Assembly (NCBI RefSeq): GCF_902713425.1
Contig: NC_081209.1
Location: 5,372,001-5,436,000 of the forward strand
Direction of reading: 5' to 3'
Length of the DNA: 64,000 nt
From: Acipenser ruthenus
Taxonomy: Eukaryota; Chordata; Actinopteri; Acipenseriformes; Acipenseridae
A model generated the notes under the pieces. That model was not told where the DNA came from and ran no database searches. It was given only the letters and a program-made list of their open reading frames with translations. Shown here piece by piece: positions 27,801-64,000 of this stretch (position 1 is its first letter; the number at the start of each line of letters is the position of its first letter). The position numbers and the translations under genes were made by a program.

Positions 27801-30800
27801 AAGATTAGCAGAGTGTCCACGGATTCCAACAGAACACTAATGGGCTGGTGCTATGCTTTCTTATGCAATGTTATGGGTATACAATCTCTCTGTTCAGAAG
27901 AAGTGTTATACATTCATGTGTAATTCATTTGCTAGGTCTATTGAAAGTCAGTTAAAAGGAAGGCTGACTGGTTAGTCATTTATCCAAGCCCATTGATTAT
28001 TCATTCATGTCCTACCACCTTCTTGCTTCATGCACTTATTTAATTCAACATGATTGAAGAAAGGTTAAAGGGGTGTTTCTAGTATCAGCTGGTTCCTATA
28101 TCACAATTATGTTTTAGCAGGAGCCTTCACAATCTCAGTATGAAGAGTTCCCTTCTTTGGAAAAGGAGTCCTTTATGGAGTATACCAACATGCAGAGGAT
28201 GGGGGCCAAACTAGGGTGCGTAATAGGAAAAAAAAATGTGTTAAGCAGTCACACAAGTATCTGCCTTATCAATTAAGCACTGGCACTGTTCTACTTTTTT
28301 TGGTGTCATTTTGAAGTCATGTCATCTGGTGTTTCGGATCACTGTCCCTTGGGTCTTTGTCTTTTATCAAATGCTGTAAATGCAAAAACTATGTAAATGT
28401 GCTAGATAGGTCTTCCAAGGTTAATCAAATATTAAAGATTTGATAATGCCGGATTCACAGTGATATACACACCCATAATATGTAGCAGGGTCTTGCAGGC
28501 ATTTTATTCTTTGTTACAATTAAAAATTTATTAATATAGCTATTGAAGTACAGTAGGAGTATTGAAGTATGGTCATTGTCTTGGAACAACAGTTTGAAGA
28601 GTTTACTGTTTATCATTTTGCTTTAACTGTTGTTTTTTTTTTTTGTTTATATTTATAAACAGATTTGTTTCCGGCTTAATCCACAGAGGGAAAATCGAAG
28701 CTTTTGAAAGGATGCTGTGGAGAGTGTGTAAAGGCTACACAATTCTTAGTTATGCAGAGATAGATGAGATTATTGAAGATCCATACTCAGTGAGTATTAG
28801 CAGCGCGACCTCTCATTCCAACGAAACACTTACGTGCTATGCAAACCTTTCTTTAAGTTTGTGATTAATTCTGCAGTGTTTTCAATACATCAATTTGAAT
28901 AAATAAGGCATGGTTGATGCTCCAGGAGCCTGGAATCAAAAGGCTGCTGATTCATATTGCATTCGCTTGTCAAACCCCCAGGTTACTGTTTTAGGAGTTA
29001 CCGATCTTGGCAGGGAACCCACGCTTTGTAACGAGCCGTGTGTGTGAGGCATGGTTTGCTGTTTGTAGCTTTCTTTTATTTGAGGGAAAAGGTACATATG
29101 TGCATTTGAAAATAAAACTACTGTTGTTTTCTTTTTTTTTTTTAGGGAGAAACCACAAAGAGTGTTGTGTTTTTAGTTTCTTATTGGGGTGAACAAATAG
29201 GCCAGAAGGTTAAGAAGATATGCGATTGGTAAGATGTATATTTTTTCCCTCTCCCCTACATAGAAATACTTCCCTTAACAGAATAACACAGTCTTGTCTT
29301 AGTAGTTATCCTGCACTGAGGATGCAAAGCCCTGGCACTGTGGATGTAATGGGGGCACCTATATGTTTATGCAACGTATAATTCAGATTATAAGCAGAAT
29401 TGGAATCTAGAGATATATTAAGACATCCGTCTGTCCTTCTGATCGCTTAACTGTTGCAGCGATCTGAAATCAAGTAGAAATTACTTCTGTGTTGGTAACT
29501 AATGTTTTTAAAGCAATTCAGTCTTTTTTGAATCATTGTCAAGAGTGTTAGTACGCCACGTTGATCTATTAGAACAATGTATACACTGTGTGTTGTGTTT
29601 TTTAACTGTTTGTGTCCCTGCTTGTTTTCTCAGTTACCACTGTCACACCTATCCATACCCCAGTAGTAATGAGGAGAGGAGGGATGTTGTGGAAGGGCTC
29701 AAGACCCGAATACAGGATCTGCACACTGTGAGTGGTTTAAAAGCATTGTGTAATTACATTATTAATACATAATTACATACTTTTAATCATAGTGATTGCA
29801 TTAGTGTTTTGTAAATAATGACAGTATTGGAATGTTTCTGTAAAGGTAGAACTGGGCACTAGTGAGTTAATTGATTCTGCTGTTCAGTTGGGAATTAGAT
29901 TAGTTTGCATATTGGGATAGTACACAGCTTCCTTTATGAACTTTACAAGCCTCCTTTTAGAGAGCACTTAGTTTTAACCTGGGGACAAATGAAATTCAGA
30001 TAGATGAAGGGACTAAGAGGCAGGAGCCCTGGGTTTAAATCTCAGCTGTGCAGCTGACTGTGGCTTGAGCTGTGTGTGTGTCCTTAGGCAAGTCATATGA
30101 CTTCCTTGGGCTTCAGTGTTCCCAGCCCATTGTACAGGGTGGGAGTATGTCAGTCTGCGTAAATAGTTTCTGATAAAAGAAGTGTATCTTGGTTCGGCAA
30201 TATAATCACAAATTGGATGCTAAGTGTGTTACTTATTGTTGTAGTCAAGTTAATATTACAACCATAAGTGGTACTTTTGACACGCTCTCTCACTCTGTTT
30301 GGCCACTGGAGAGCTTATTGAATCATTTAATGATTAATGGAAAAAGGCAGCATTTAGCTAACCAAAATGGCGCAAGAATTTTCATTTACTTTTTTTTTAA
30401 ATCAATTTTTATAAACTCATTTAACAATCGAATATTGGCGGATGACCTTTGTTACCATTTTGAAGCCAGATGCCTCTTTTCACCCAATGAATCGAAACAC
30501 GAATGTCACCAGGCATCTGAACCCTGCAGGCAGGGCCCCCGTTTGGAAAGTTTCCATCTAGACTCGCTGGGCGTATGTGGCCAGCAGTAGTTGCTGAAGT
30601 GTGATGAGGCATAAAACCCAAACTGTATTCCTAACCCTGCAAAGCACAAAGGCCAATGCAGAGCTCCCTGTGGAAACCCTGCCAGGCGTGGGACTGGAAC
30701 CACACTTGCATGGCTCACCCTGCACTCCAAATGGCCATGCATTTACTGGGTGAGCCACTGGGGACCCCATACCCAGTATGTTATGTGTTGCCTCCAGAAT

Positions 30801-30961
30801 TTTTAAGTCATGAAAGCAGGTATACTAATTTCTAAATATGTATTGGTTTTCTGACAAATCAATGGGTGTGAGCTCTTGTTGGTATATTTAAAAATTTAAT
30901 TACATTTTTTGTATGTAACTCATCAGATTCAATTATGGTCACTGTTATTAAAAGGAGAAAT

Positions 30962-30995
<34 letters not shown>

Positions 30996-33377
30996 CCCCT
31001 TCCATCTCTTGGTAAGGTTTTGCACAGAACCGAAGATTACCTGAGACAGGTCTTGGGTAACGCTTCAGAATCCATTTACACTTGGGTGATCCAGGTGAAA
31101 AAGATGAAGGCGATTTATCACATACTGAACTTGTGCAGCTTTGATGTTACAAATAAATGCCTCATTGCTGAGGTCTGGTGCCCGGTTGATGACTTGGCAA
31201 CATTGCGCAGAGCACTTGAGGAGGGATCGGTGAGTTCATTTTCACACTGAACGACCTTTTTTTTGAGGTCGACTGGCTGAAACTTAATTAAGTATTAAGT
31301 AATTAAGTATGTATTCACATCAATAGAGTAATACAACTGAATGACTCTTGTGCTTTAAGGACAGAGTTAGGGTGTGCATGCCATTCAGAACTCCTTTTGA
31401 GTTCCTGCTATGTTACTGTATTTGCATAACAAATCAGAGACACATGCTTCTATTTGTTTATCCGGTGCCTGTAGCAGGTGATTTGTGTTTTAATTATTCT
31501 GTTAATTCAGGTTCAGTTGTATTGTTTTTTCTTTAGAGGCAGAGTGGAGCCACTGTTCCGTCTTTTGTGAATCGAATACCAAGTACAGAAACACCTCCCA
31601 GCCTCATCAGAACGAACAAATTCACGGCAGGGTTTCAAAATATCGTAGATGCTTACGGGGTGGGCAATTACAGAGAAGTTAATCCAGGTAATTGTTTCTG
31701 AACACACCTTGGGACGCAGTTTGGTTAACTTTGATCTGAAACTACAAGATGAAGCAATCTTCAATGAAGACATTGTAAAAAAAAAAAACGTTTGTCGTTA
31801 CTTCAGTCGTTGTGGATGTAAACGGCTATGTAAAGGTAGTTTTAGTCTGCCCTTTTTTTTTGTATTCTTTGTCAGTGTGGTTCCAGTTCAGATCCCGTTA
31901 TGGCTAGCAGTGCTGTGATTTTTAAATTGATAGGTGCAGATTGCAGTGCGTAGATGGAAAGCTTTTCCGAACTGTGCTAAATCCTGTTTAAATCCTTGCA
32001 GCTCCATACACCATTATCACATTCCCCTTCCTGTTTGCCGTGATGTTTGGAGACTTCGGACACGGGATAATAATGGCTCTGTTTTCATTGTGGATGGTTG
32101 TGTTTGAAAACAATCCCACACTAAAGAAAACAAGAAATGAGGTAAAATGTGTTCAATAGTTACACACTTTAGCTTGTGCATGTCATGGTAATTTACACAG
32201 GGGCGACATAAGTGTAATGTACTTCACAAAAATGCAATATTTTGTTTGATTAATTGCTATAAATATTCCTGGATAACAATATGATTTATGCATGCTTTAT
32301 TTAATGAAGACAATACGAGTTCTAAATTTATACAGGCGTTCACATGGACCATATTGATTTTGGTGCTATACCAACCTTAAGAGTTTTAGTGGATATTCAA
32401 CCATTAAATCTTGAATTTATGAATTCATCTGTTTTTTAAAATTGTTTTACAGATCTGGAATACATTTTTTGAAGGAAGATATATTATTCTATTAATGGGA
32501 GTTTTTTCTGTGTACACTGGCCTAATCTACAACGACTGCTTCTCAAAGTCTATAAATATGTTTGGCTCTGGCTGGAGTGTGAAGGCAATGTTCGATGCGG
32601 ATCACTGGACGTAAGTCAAATGAATTATTACTGCATTAACTAATGGATGGGCTAGCTTTTAGTTTTGATCTATTGGTTTAGTGAGACCCAGGGCAGATTT
32701 GGGGTGATAATGGACCTGGAATTGAAGTAGCCAAGTATCCAAAGGCACCTATCACCCTGACAGCAGCTTCACTTTACTGTGGAATTCCAGGTCAGTTAAC
32801 ACACATTGATGGACCTGGAATTGTCTATTTGATCAATGGAGTACACAAGTATAGTGCTGAAATCTCGGGGGTATATGATCTGCATGCAGGAGAGACTGTG
32901 TTTTAGTTTTGAATTTTAGATTGCTTGGCGGTGGAGATCACTAGTGACAAGAAAACCACAACTAAGCTCGGATCACAATGCAATTCATTCTTCTGTTTTC
33001 TACACATTATTTTGAAAATATTATATATATTTTTTTTTACATATTTTTGTTTTAATAGGTTGGAAAATCTTGGAACAAATCGTTATTTAACCCTTGACCC
33101 CAATGTAACTGGTGTGTTCAATGGACCATATCCATTCGGCATTGACCCGGTCAGTGTTTGTATTACTACATTCAATATTGTATTGTCATTTCTACACTGC
33201 ATTATTACATGTGTATTGTATGAAATTGTGTGAAACTGTGGTGGCAAATCAATATTGTTTGTGCTCTGTTTCAGATCACAGTTTGGAAAATATAACACAT
33301 GTATTGTCTTGCAAGGTTTTAAAAAAAAATAAAATAAGAGAAATTGTTCGAATTTTGTGTTGGAGCATTATATTTTA

Positions 33378-33444
<67 letters not shown>

Positions 33445-34913
33445 TAATTTTAAAATGTTATTTTAACTGCATGCTCTAGAAAGTAGTTTAGTTTTTTTTT
33501 TTTTTTTTCTCTCCTTATTAAGAGATGCTTACCAAGATTATATATGTTTTGGGTTATTAGATGTGGAACCTGGCCAACAACAAACTCAATTTCTTGAATT
33601 CCTATAAAATGAAAATGTCAGTCATCCTGGGAATTGTTCACATGACCTTCGGAGTCATCCTGGGCGTCTTCAACCACATGTGAGTTCACATTAGATGTAT
33701 TATTATAGCACAGTGTTGAATTGTTAAAAATTGGCTTTAAGTTGGGTTTCCTGTAAACTGTTTACCTCCTGAGCTACACAAGAGCCTTTGAATCTAGCAT
33801 GGCAAAAGTGGCACTGGGTTTCAATGGGAGAAGAAGCTGCTGTGCCAAGGGAATGAGCCACACTGACAGTTACAGGACTGCTTCCGGGTCACAAGGAAAC
33901 CGTATGAAAGAATGCAGTAAACAAACATAAGCCAGTTGCATTTTGGTGTAGGAATCAATGTGATTTTGAAGGTTTAAAATATAACTATTCATTTGGTGTG
34001 ACTGCTTGTGACTTTTTGTCAACGCTTTACCTCTTTTGAAATCTTTAAACAGGCACTTCAGAAAGAAGTTTAACATCTACCTGGTATTTCTCCCCGAGAT
34101 CCTCTTCTTGCTGTGCCTTTTTGGGTACCTGGTGTTTATGGTGGTTTATAAATGGATGGCATATTCGGCAGAGAATTCCAGTGTGGCTCCAAGCATCCTC
34201 ATTCACTTCATTAACATGTTCTTTTTTCAAGGGACTGAAGGCTTTCAGCCACTCTATCCTGGTCAGGTCCGTATTCTTTCATTGTTCTTACTGATTTACA
34301 CTGTTCAAGTTCTTAAGAGAAGTATGCAGAAATATGTAATGACAAAAAAAAAAAAAAATCATAACTGCTAGACAAAATCATTTCATCCACATGCTGTGAA
34401 TGTAGGTCACGGTACTTAACTATGATTTGCAGAGCCATTTAATGTTTATGCATTTCAGTGATGTAAGACTTTGCATAGTTAAATTAGACCCACCTTGTTG
34501 TCTGGTAAGTATTCATGCTGTGGATGTTGGGTATAGGTCATCGTGACTTTGTCATTGTTTTCAGCCCTTTAGTGCTATTTATAATGATATACTTGGTGGT
34601 GGATATGCGTGTTACTGACATACCTTGGTGATTCTGTTTACAGACCGGGTTACAAGTATTTCTTGTGGTGGTAGCATTGCTCTCTGTGCCTGTTTTGCTG
34701 CTGGGCAAACCACTTTACCTGTATTGGCTCCACAATGGAGGCAAGAGCCTTGGGATGTATAGAGTAAGTATAATTCATTATCTACTAGGGCTGTCAAGCG
34801 ATTTAAAAAAATAAAAGACTTGCGATTTAATCTTGAGGTTAACAAAATTAATCTTGGTTTTAATTGAAACAATTACTGCATCCATCTCATTTGTTTGTTT
34901 TATTACTGATGCT

Positions 34914-34971
<58 letters not shown>

Positions 34972-36450
34972 TCATCATCATCATCCAAATAAACAACCCA
35001 GCATAAAAACCCTGTTTTCCTATTTCTGGATTCTCTTTATAGTTTTATATTTATTTACAATCCAGCATTTGTTGTTTGAACCAACTGCTAAATCACAATG
35101 GAGTCAATTTATTACTCGCCTTACTGCTTTTACAATTATCAGTTCCCTCACTCATCACTATAACACCTAAATTATCATTCGATCAGCGCTGACAGACTGC
35201 AGACCGTTGCTGATTGTCGCTTCTTTTTTTTCTAATTGCAGAACGGTTACGAATTGGTGCGGAGAGGCAGTGAAGAGGAGCTATCTCTTCTTAGGGCTCA
35301 AGATCTGGAAGAAGGCGTCAGCCACACAGACCACGGAGCGAGCAGAGACACACAACCAGAGGAGGTAAACTCCCTGAGAGCTGCAAAGTTAATAGACAAA
35401 TGATAGAGTAATAGAGTATTTTATTTAATGCAGATTTGAGCCAAACCGAACAATACGTTGCTAAAGGTGTTTTATAATGGATGAGAAAAGTTGTGCCTAT
35501 AAATAACATGTGTTTATTTAATTTTTTTCCCTAGTTTGATTTTGGAGAGGTGTTAATGCATCAAGCTATTCACACTATTGAATACTGCCTTGGCTGCATC
35601 TCGAACACTGCTTCCTACTTGCGACTGTGGGCACTAAGTCTTGCACACGCACGTAAGTATGAGCAGAAGGAGCTCTCTTCAGAGTACAAATTCATTTTAC
35701 TGTGCGTATCTGTTTGTTTGTTATCTGTGCGCTCCAGTGAGTTTTAACTCTGTCAGAACCAACAACTTGGAGTGTCTTCAATCTATATTAAAACTGTTAC
35801 ATTAAAAAGGGAACAGTTCTTGAACAGAGAGTGCTTATTTTACAGTCTTTCCAACTTGTTTGTAAACATGAAATATATTTTGTGACACTAATCAAACAAT
35901 AACTGTGGAATTTAAAAGCAGTAATCCTTTTATTCTTTTGAAAAATATCATCTGTAATAATGCATAATCTATTTTATACCGCTAGAGTTGTCTGAAGTTC
36001 TCTGGGAAATGGTAATGAGAGTGGGCCTTCGTGTGGACACTGCGTTTGGCATTGTGTTACTAGTGCCAGTCTTCGGGCTGTTTGCTGTATTGACTGTGGC
36101 TATTCTGCTTATCATGGAGGGGCTTTCTGCATTCCTGCATGCTCTACGACTGCACTGGTCAGTATTTATTTATCTCTTTGAAATCCCTTGCCCTCATAAC
36201 TAGAAGTATAAAAGCATCATTTAAACCCAGTTTGACACACGTATCTTAATGTTTTGGAGGATTCTTAAGCCAGTTCCTGTGAATAGTTAGTGACAACACA
36301 ATCTTCAACGAGACAGTAAACTGTATATTTCCTTTTTATCTGAACAGGGTGGAATTTCAGAACAAGTTCTACACTGGTGCTGGAATCAAGTTCATTCCTT
36401 TCTCCTTTAAACTGCTGTCCTACAGTTTCGAACAAGATGGTGTGCTTTGA
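24580..36450 (+). CDS. ATP6V0A2: ATP6V0A2, V-ATPase V0 subunit a, isoform 2
   Basis: Membrane subunit a of the V-ATPase, forming the proton half-channels against the c-ring; isoform a2 serves Golgi/endosomes (family knowledge). Exons: 24580-24696, 26304-26382, 27025-27122, 27301-27438, 28121-28215, 28663-28789, 29146-29228, 29634-29727, 31017-31229, 31537-31687, 32002-32141, 32453-32610, 33059-33149, 33561-33679, 34053-34266, 34644-34763, 35242-35364, 35535-35652, 35986-36157, 36348-36450. They total 2553 nt, 850 aa; human a2 has 856. N-terminus [18 protein letters not shown]; cytosolic arm with coiled coil ([18 protein letters not shown]). The membrane half runs from [15 protein letters not shown] through [14 protein letters not shown] and [19 protein letters not shown] to [17 protein letters not shown], which holds the arginine known to be essential for proton transport. 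The exon 5 acceptor is a tandem TTAGCAG, so one extra Gln is possible. No break is seen. The a2 assignment rests on synteny and best recalled match. Confidence 0.95.
24791..24862. repeat. (ATCT)n microsatellite
   Basis: Tetranucleotide ATCT run of about 15 units with GTCT variants at both ends, in intron 1 of ATP6V0A2. Confidence 0.95.
30005..30155 (+). mobile_element. MIR-like (CORE-type) tRNA SINE fragment
   Basis: CCTGGGTTTAAATCTCAGCT followed by GCTGTGTGTGTGTCCTTAGG, CAAGTCATATGACTTCCTTG and GGCTTCAGTGTTCCCAGCCC, then CATTGTACAGGGTGGG. This is the order and spacing of the B-box and conserved core of MIR-type SINEs as I recall them (GGTTCGAATCC, then AGCTGTGTGACCTTGGGCAA, then CCTCAGTTTCC). 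It is diverged and lacks a clear tail. It lies in the ATP6V0A2 intron before exon 9. Confidence 0.55.
30475..30772 (-). mobile_element. tRNA-derived SINE, second family, minus strand
   Basis: On the minus strand from about 30772 it reads GGGGTCCCCAGTGGCTCACC, then CAGTAAATGCATGG and later GTGGTTCCAGTCCCACG. These are A-box-like and B-box-like elements with tRNA spacing. The head parallels that of the SINE at 1005 (GGGCTCCCGAGTGGCGCATC) but the body differs. The element runs to roughly 30475; the exact end is uncertain. Confidence 0.65.
30963..30995. repeat. Poly(T) tract, 33 T
   Basis: Uninterrupted T-run ending 21 bp before ATP6V0A2 exon 9 (31017). It overlaps the polypyrimidine region of that acceptor (CCCCTTCCATCTCTTGGTAAG). 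Confidence 0.95.
33379..33445. repeat. (ATT)n microsatellite
   Basis: ATT/TTA repeat of about 22 units in the ATP6V0A2 intron between exons 13 and 14. Confidence 0.95.
34914..34986. repeat. (AAT)n followed by (ATC)n microsatellite
   Basis: About 19 AAT units followed by five ATC units, in the intron between ATP6V0A2 exons 16 and 17. Confidence 0.95.
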
Positions 36451-36898
36451 AACGAGTGCTTGGAGACAGGGAGCACAGAAAAATAACGTGCAACGAGAAT
36501 CATGACATTGAACCTCATAGGCTGTAGTTTTATTTTTTGTACTAAACTGGTTGTTGCACTGACTGCCTTTACATAATGCAAGCAAATATCTACATATCAT
36601 ATTTTATTAAGAATCTCATATTTTCAAAATTTCGCATCTCAGCAGTTGTATATAGGTAGTCCTTTAACATAAAATAACAGTTTTCCATTTTTCACTGTGA
36701 ACATTGTACAATTCATACTGTTTCATGATGAATAGTGTAGAGGGAGGGGCTTGGGTTATTGCTGGTTTCAGTTGTTTACTGAGAAGCATTTTGCTTTCTT
36801 AGTAAAACACTCCTTAAAGACAATGTTCGTGTTGGGTTCTGTCATTTAAAATTGACAACAGATATTATTTTTTGAGATATGATGATGGGAGGCCCATA

Positions 36899-36904
36899 AA
36901 TAAA
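36899..36904 (+). terminator. ATP6V0A2 candidate polyadenylation signal
   Basis: AATAAA ~450 bp after the stop codon. A second AATAAA at 37579-37584 is an alternative for a longer 3' UTR. Which one is used cannot be told from sequence alone. Confidence 0.4.
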
Positions 36905-38129
36905 TGTAACAGCATATAAATTCAAGAAATAATGGTGATTAATCTAATACTAAAATCGTTTTTTAATATTTTATACACAATGTTGTTTTTGCATTCAAAT
37001 ATATAGTAAGATGTTGGAACAGGTGTTTTATAAGCAACAAGTATGGCATGGTGTAAGCTGTGTTTTGCTTGTAAATGAATGTACATTTGTAAACACAGTA
37101 CATTGTGAATGTGTTTTGAGCTGAGTATTCATTCCATTGTATTTCTCCATTGAGATTGCTGCAGTTTGAAAAGGTAGGAGTAGAAAAACCGAACAACTAG
37201 TTGTAAGCCTTGTACAGTATGTCATGATGATTCTGAGGATCCAGAAGAGCTTGGAGGATGAGACAGAAACTTTGGTTTACCAAAACAGTCCAGAAATTGT
37301 GTTCTGCTCCATGGAGGACAAGCATTTTGGAGAGGGACTGGTGGGCAACTCTGAGGCTGGAACTGCTGGCAGACAGATTTGTTACGCAAACGCCCAAGTA
37401 TATAAGAGCTCACAGTTCCTCTGCAAGGCTTTTTATTTTATTTTGTTTTATTTTATTTATTTATGTATTATGGGGAGAAAAAAATCAAATAAGCTATTTT
37501 ATGAATTACTCCCTTTAGCAAACAACTTTGTGGTTAACTGAAAATGCAAAAATAATACTAAACTTATGTATCCAACATAATAAAAGGCCAAATTTTGACC
37601 CTATATATTTTGTTTTTCTTCAGTTGTGGTTAATTTGAGCTTGTACACTGTATGATCTGTTAAAACACATGCTGTATAAGTAGCAAAACACATTCCACTT
37701 GTTTCTGTTTAAGCGCTAGATAAAACGGTTTGTCTTGTGTGTATATTTTGATCTGACTAATTTAGGATTTTGCAACATGACTACATTGGAAATCGTTTTA
37801 AAAAGACCAAGTAGTTATTTGCTAATAAGTTAATAAAGTAATACTAATTGAAGGGGGTGCTTTTTCAATTAGTTTTAATTACAGAATCAATGATGCAACA
37901 TCAAAAAAATATACTTTAGCAATACATACGATTCGTCTATTGCCGGCGATGAACGCTGATGATACAGTTCCTAGTTTGTCCCTTTGAGAAAAAATAATAT
38001 ATGAAAACGCTATTCGATATGATCCAAATCAATTATGGTGTTATTGTATTACTTGTACAACAACATTACAATGTATTTAATAGCAGTATAAAACTTAATT
38101 CAAGTGTTTCACATACTGTACGAAACACC
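36905..38129. other. ATP6V0A2 distal 3' UTR or intergenic spacer to DNAH10
   Basis: AT-rich spacer. A frame-open patch at 37224-37420 appears on both strands, but it has no recognisable protein similarity, so I do not call a gene. No RNA gene or named repeat is seen. Confidence 0.45.
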
Positions 38130-38143
38130 CTGGCCATAGCAAC
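38130..38143 (+). promoter_or_regulatory. Second RFX X-box-like site upstream of DNAH10
   Basis: CTGGCCATAGCAAC fits GTNRCC-N2-RGYAAC except for the first base. It lies 62 bp before the full X-box, and a further half-site GTAGCAAC is at 38152-38159. Confidence 0.5.
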
Positions 38144-38204
38144 CTGTCGAGGTAGCAACTGCGAAGGAAGTGTAGAAAAGAGTAACAGGAAGTAACGTGC
38201 CTGA

Positions 38205-38218
38205 GTTACCTTAGCAAC
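38205..38218 (+). promoter_or_regulatory. RFX X-box in the DNAH10 promoter
   Basis: GTTACCTTAGCAAC is a complete match to the X-box consensus GTNRCC-N2-RGYAAC bound by RFX factors, 126 bp before the DNAH10 start codon. RFX2/RFX3 with FOXJ1 are known to drive motile-cilium dynein genes. This matches the role of DNAH10 as an inner-arm dynein. Confidence 0.8.
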
Positions 38219-38344
38219 GCAAGGTTCTAAACGACGCTAAGAATTTCATTGAGATGGCAAAGTAGGGTTATGTTCGAATTGATTTATTTATATATATATA
38301 TATCTGTTCTACGTATATAATATCAATAGAATAAGCTACACAAA

Positions 38345-63892
<25,548 letters not shown>

Positions 63893-64000
63893 GTAGGACA
63901 TGTTTGCAAACTGAAAAACGTTTTTAAGGCATTTCTGGATTGTGGGCTCGGATGTAGACTTGATTAGTAATTTGGTGCATTTTATACATTATCACCACTG

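Noticed and set aside
30909-31250. 113-codon frame starting with a poly-Phe run
   Set aside because: The poly-Phe is the 33-T tract before ATP6V0A2 exon 9; only the part from 31017 is coding, as an exon.
32690-32830. Possible MITE with TGGACCTGGAATT words
   Set aside because: The word recurs twice directly and once inverted in an ATP6V0A2 intron, but no defined ends or target duplication could be found.
33112-33447. Frame ending in a poly-Ile run
   Set aside because: It reads out of ATP6V0A2 exon 13 sequence in a wrong frame and into an (ATT)n microsatellite.
37197-37541. Possible extra gene in the ATP6V0A2-DNAH10 spacer
   Set aside because: Short frames are open on both strands over the same DNA, with no similarity I can recognise and no splice partners.

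Overview
This window is vertebrate nuclear DNA. It holds multi-exon genes with GT-AG introns, polyadenylation signals, tRNA-derived SINEs, and abundant (AT)n, (AAT)n and (ATCT)n microsatellites. The proteins are close to human orthologues, and the repeats look like those of ray-finned fish. My best guess is a non-teleost ray-finned fish such as a sturgeon or paddlefish. That is inference from repeat style and slow protein divergence, not proof.

From left to right the genes are: the 3' part of DDX55 (+), EIF2B1 (-), GTF2H3 (+), NFKBIL1 (+), a damaged TCTN2 (+), ATP6V0A2 (+), and the first ~3,430 codons of DNAH10 (+), which runs off the right edge. Apart from NFKBIL1 this is the gene order I know from human 12q24.31 (DDX55, EIF2B1, GTF2H3, TCTN2, ATP6V0A2, DNAH10). 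NFKBIL1 lies in the MHC class III region on 6p in human, so its place between GTF2H3 and TCTN2 is the main synteny difference.

I built exon models by hand from splice sites, reading phase and similarity to remembered human proteins. DDX55, EIF2B1 (302 aa), GTF2H3 (301 aa), NFKBIL1 (360 aa), ATP6V0A2 (850 aa) and DNAH10 (59 exons, exactly 3,427 codons in phase) are all open throughout. TCTN2 is the exception. About 220 residues of exons between the signal-peptide exon and the next recognisable exon are absent. Their flanking exons are frame-incompatible, one later exon needs a frame change, and another splice junction creates a stop. It looks like a decaying gene copy, or a badly assembled one.

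The genes are housekeeping (RNA helicase, eIF2B, TFIIH, V-ATPase) plus two cilium genes (TCTN2, DNAH10). The DNAH10 promoter carries a full RFX X-box, as expected for a motile-cilium dynein. Non-genic content includes SINEs in several introns (one with a perfect 14-bp target duplication), a solo LTR ending 20 bp before a TCTN2 exon, a 30-bp minisatellite of about 21 units just after TCTN2, two short inverted-repeat (MITE-like) elements, and two copies of an unnamed interspersed repeat in DNAH10 introns. I found no bacterial, CRISPR or viral coding system.
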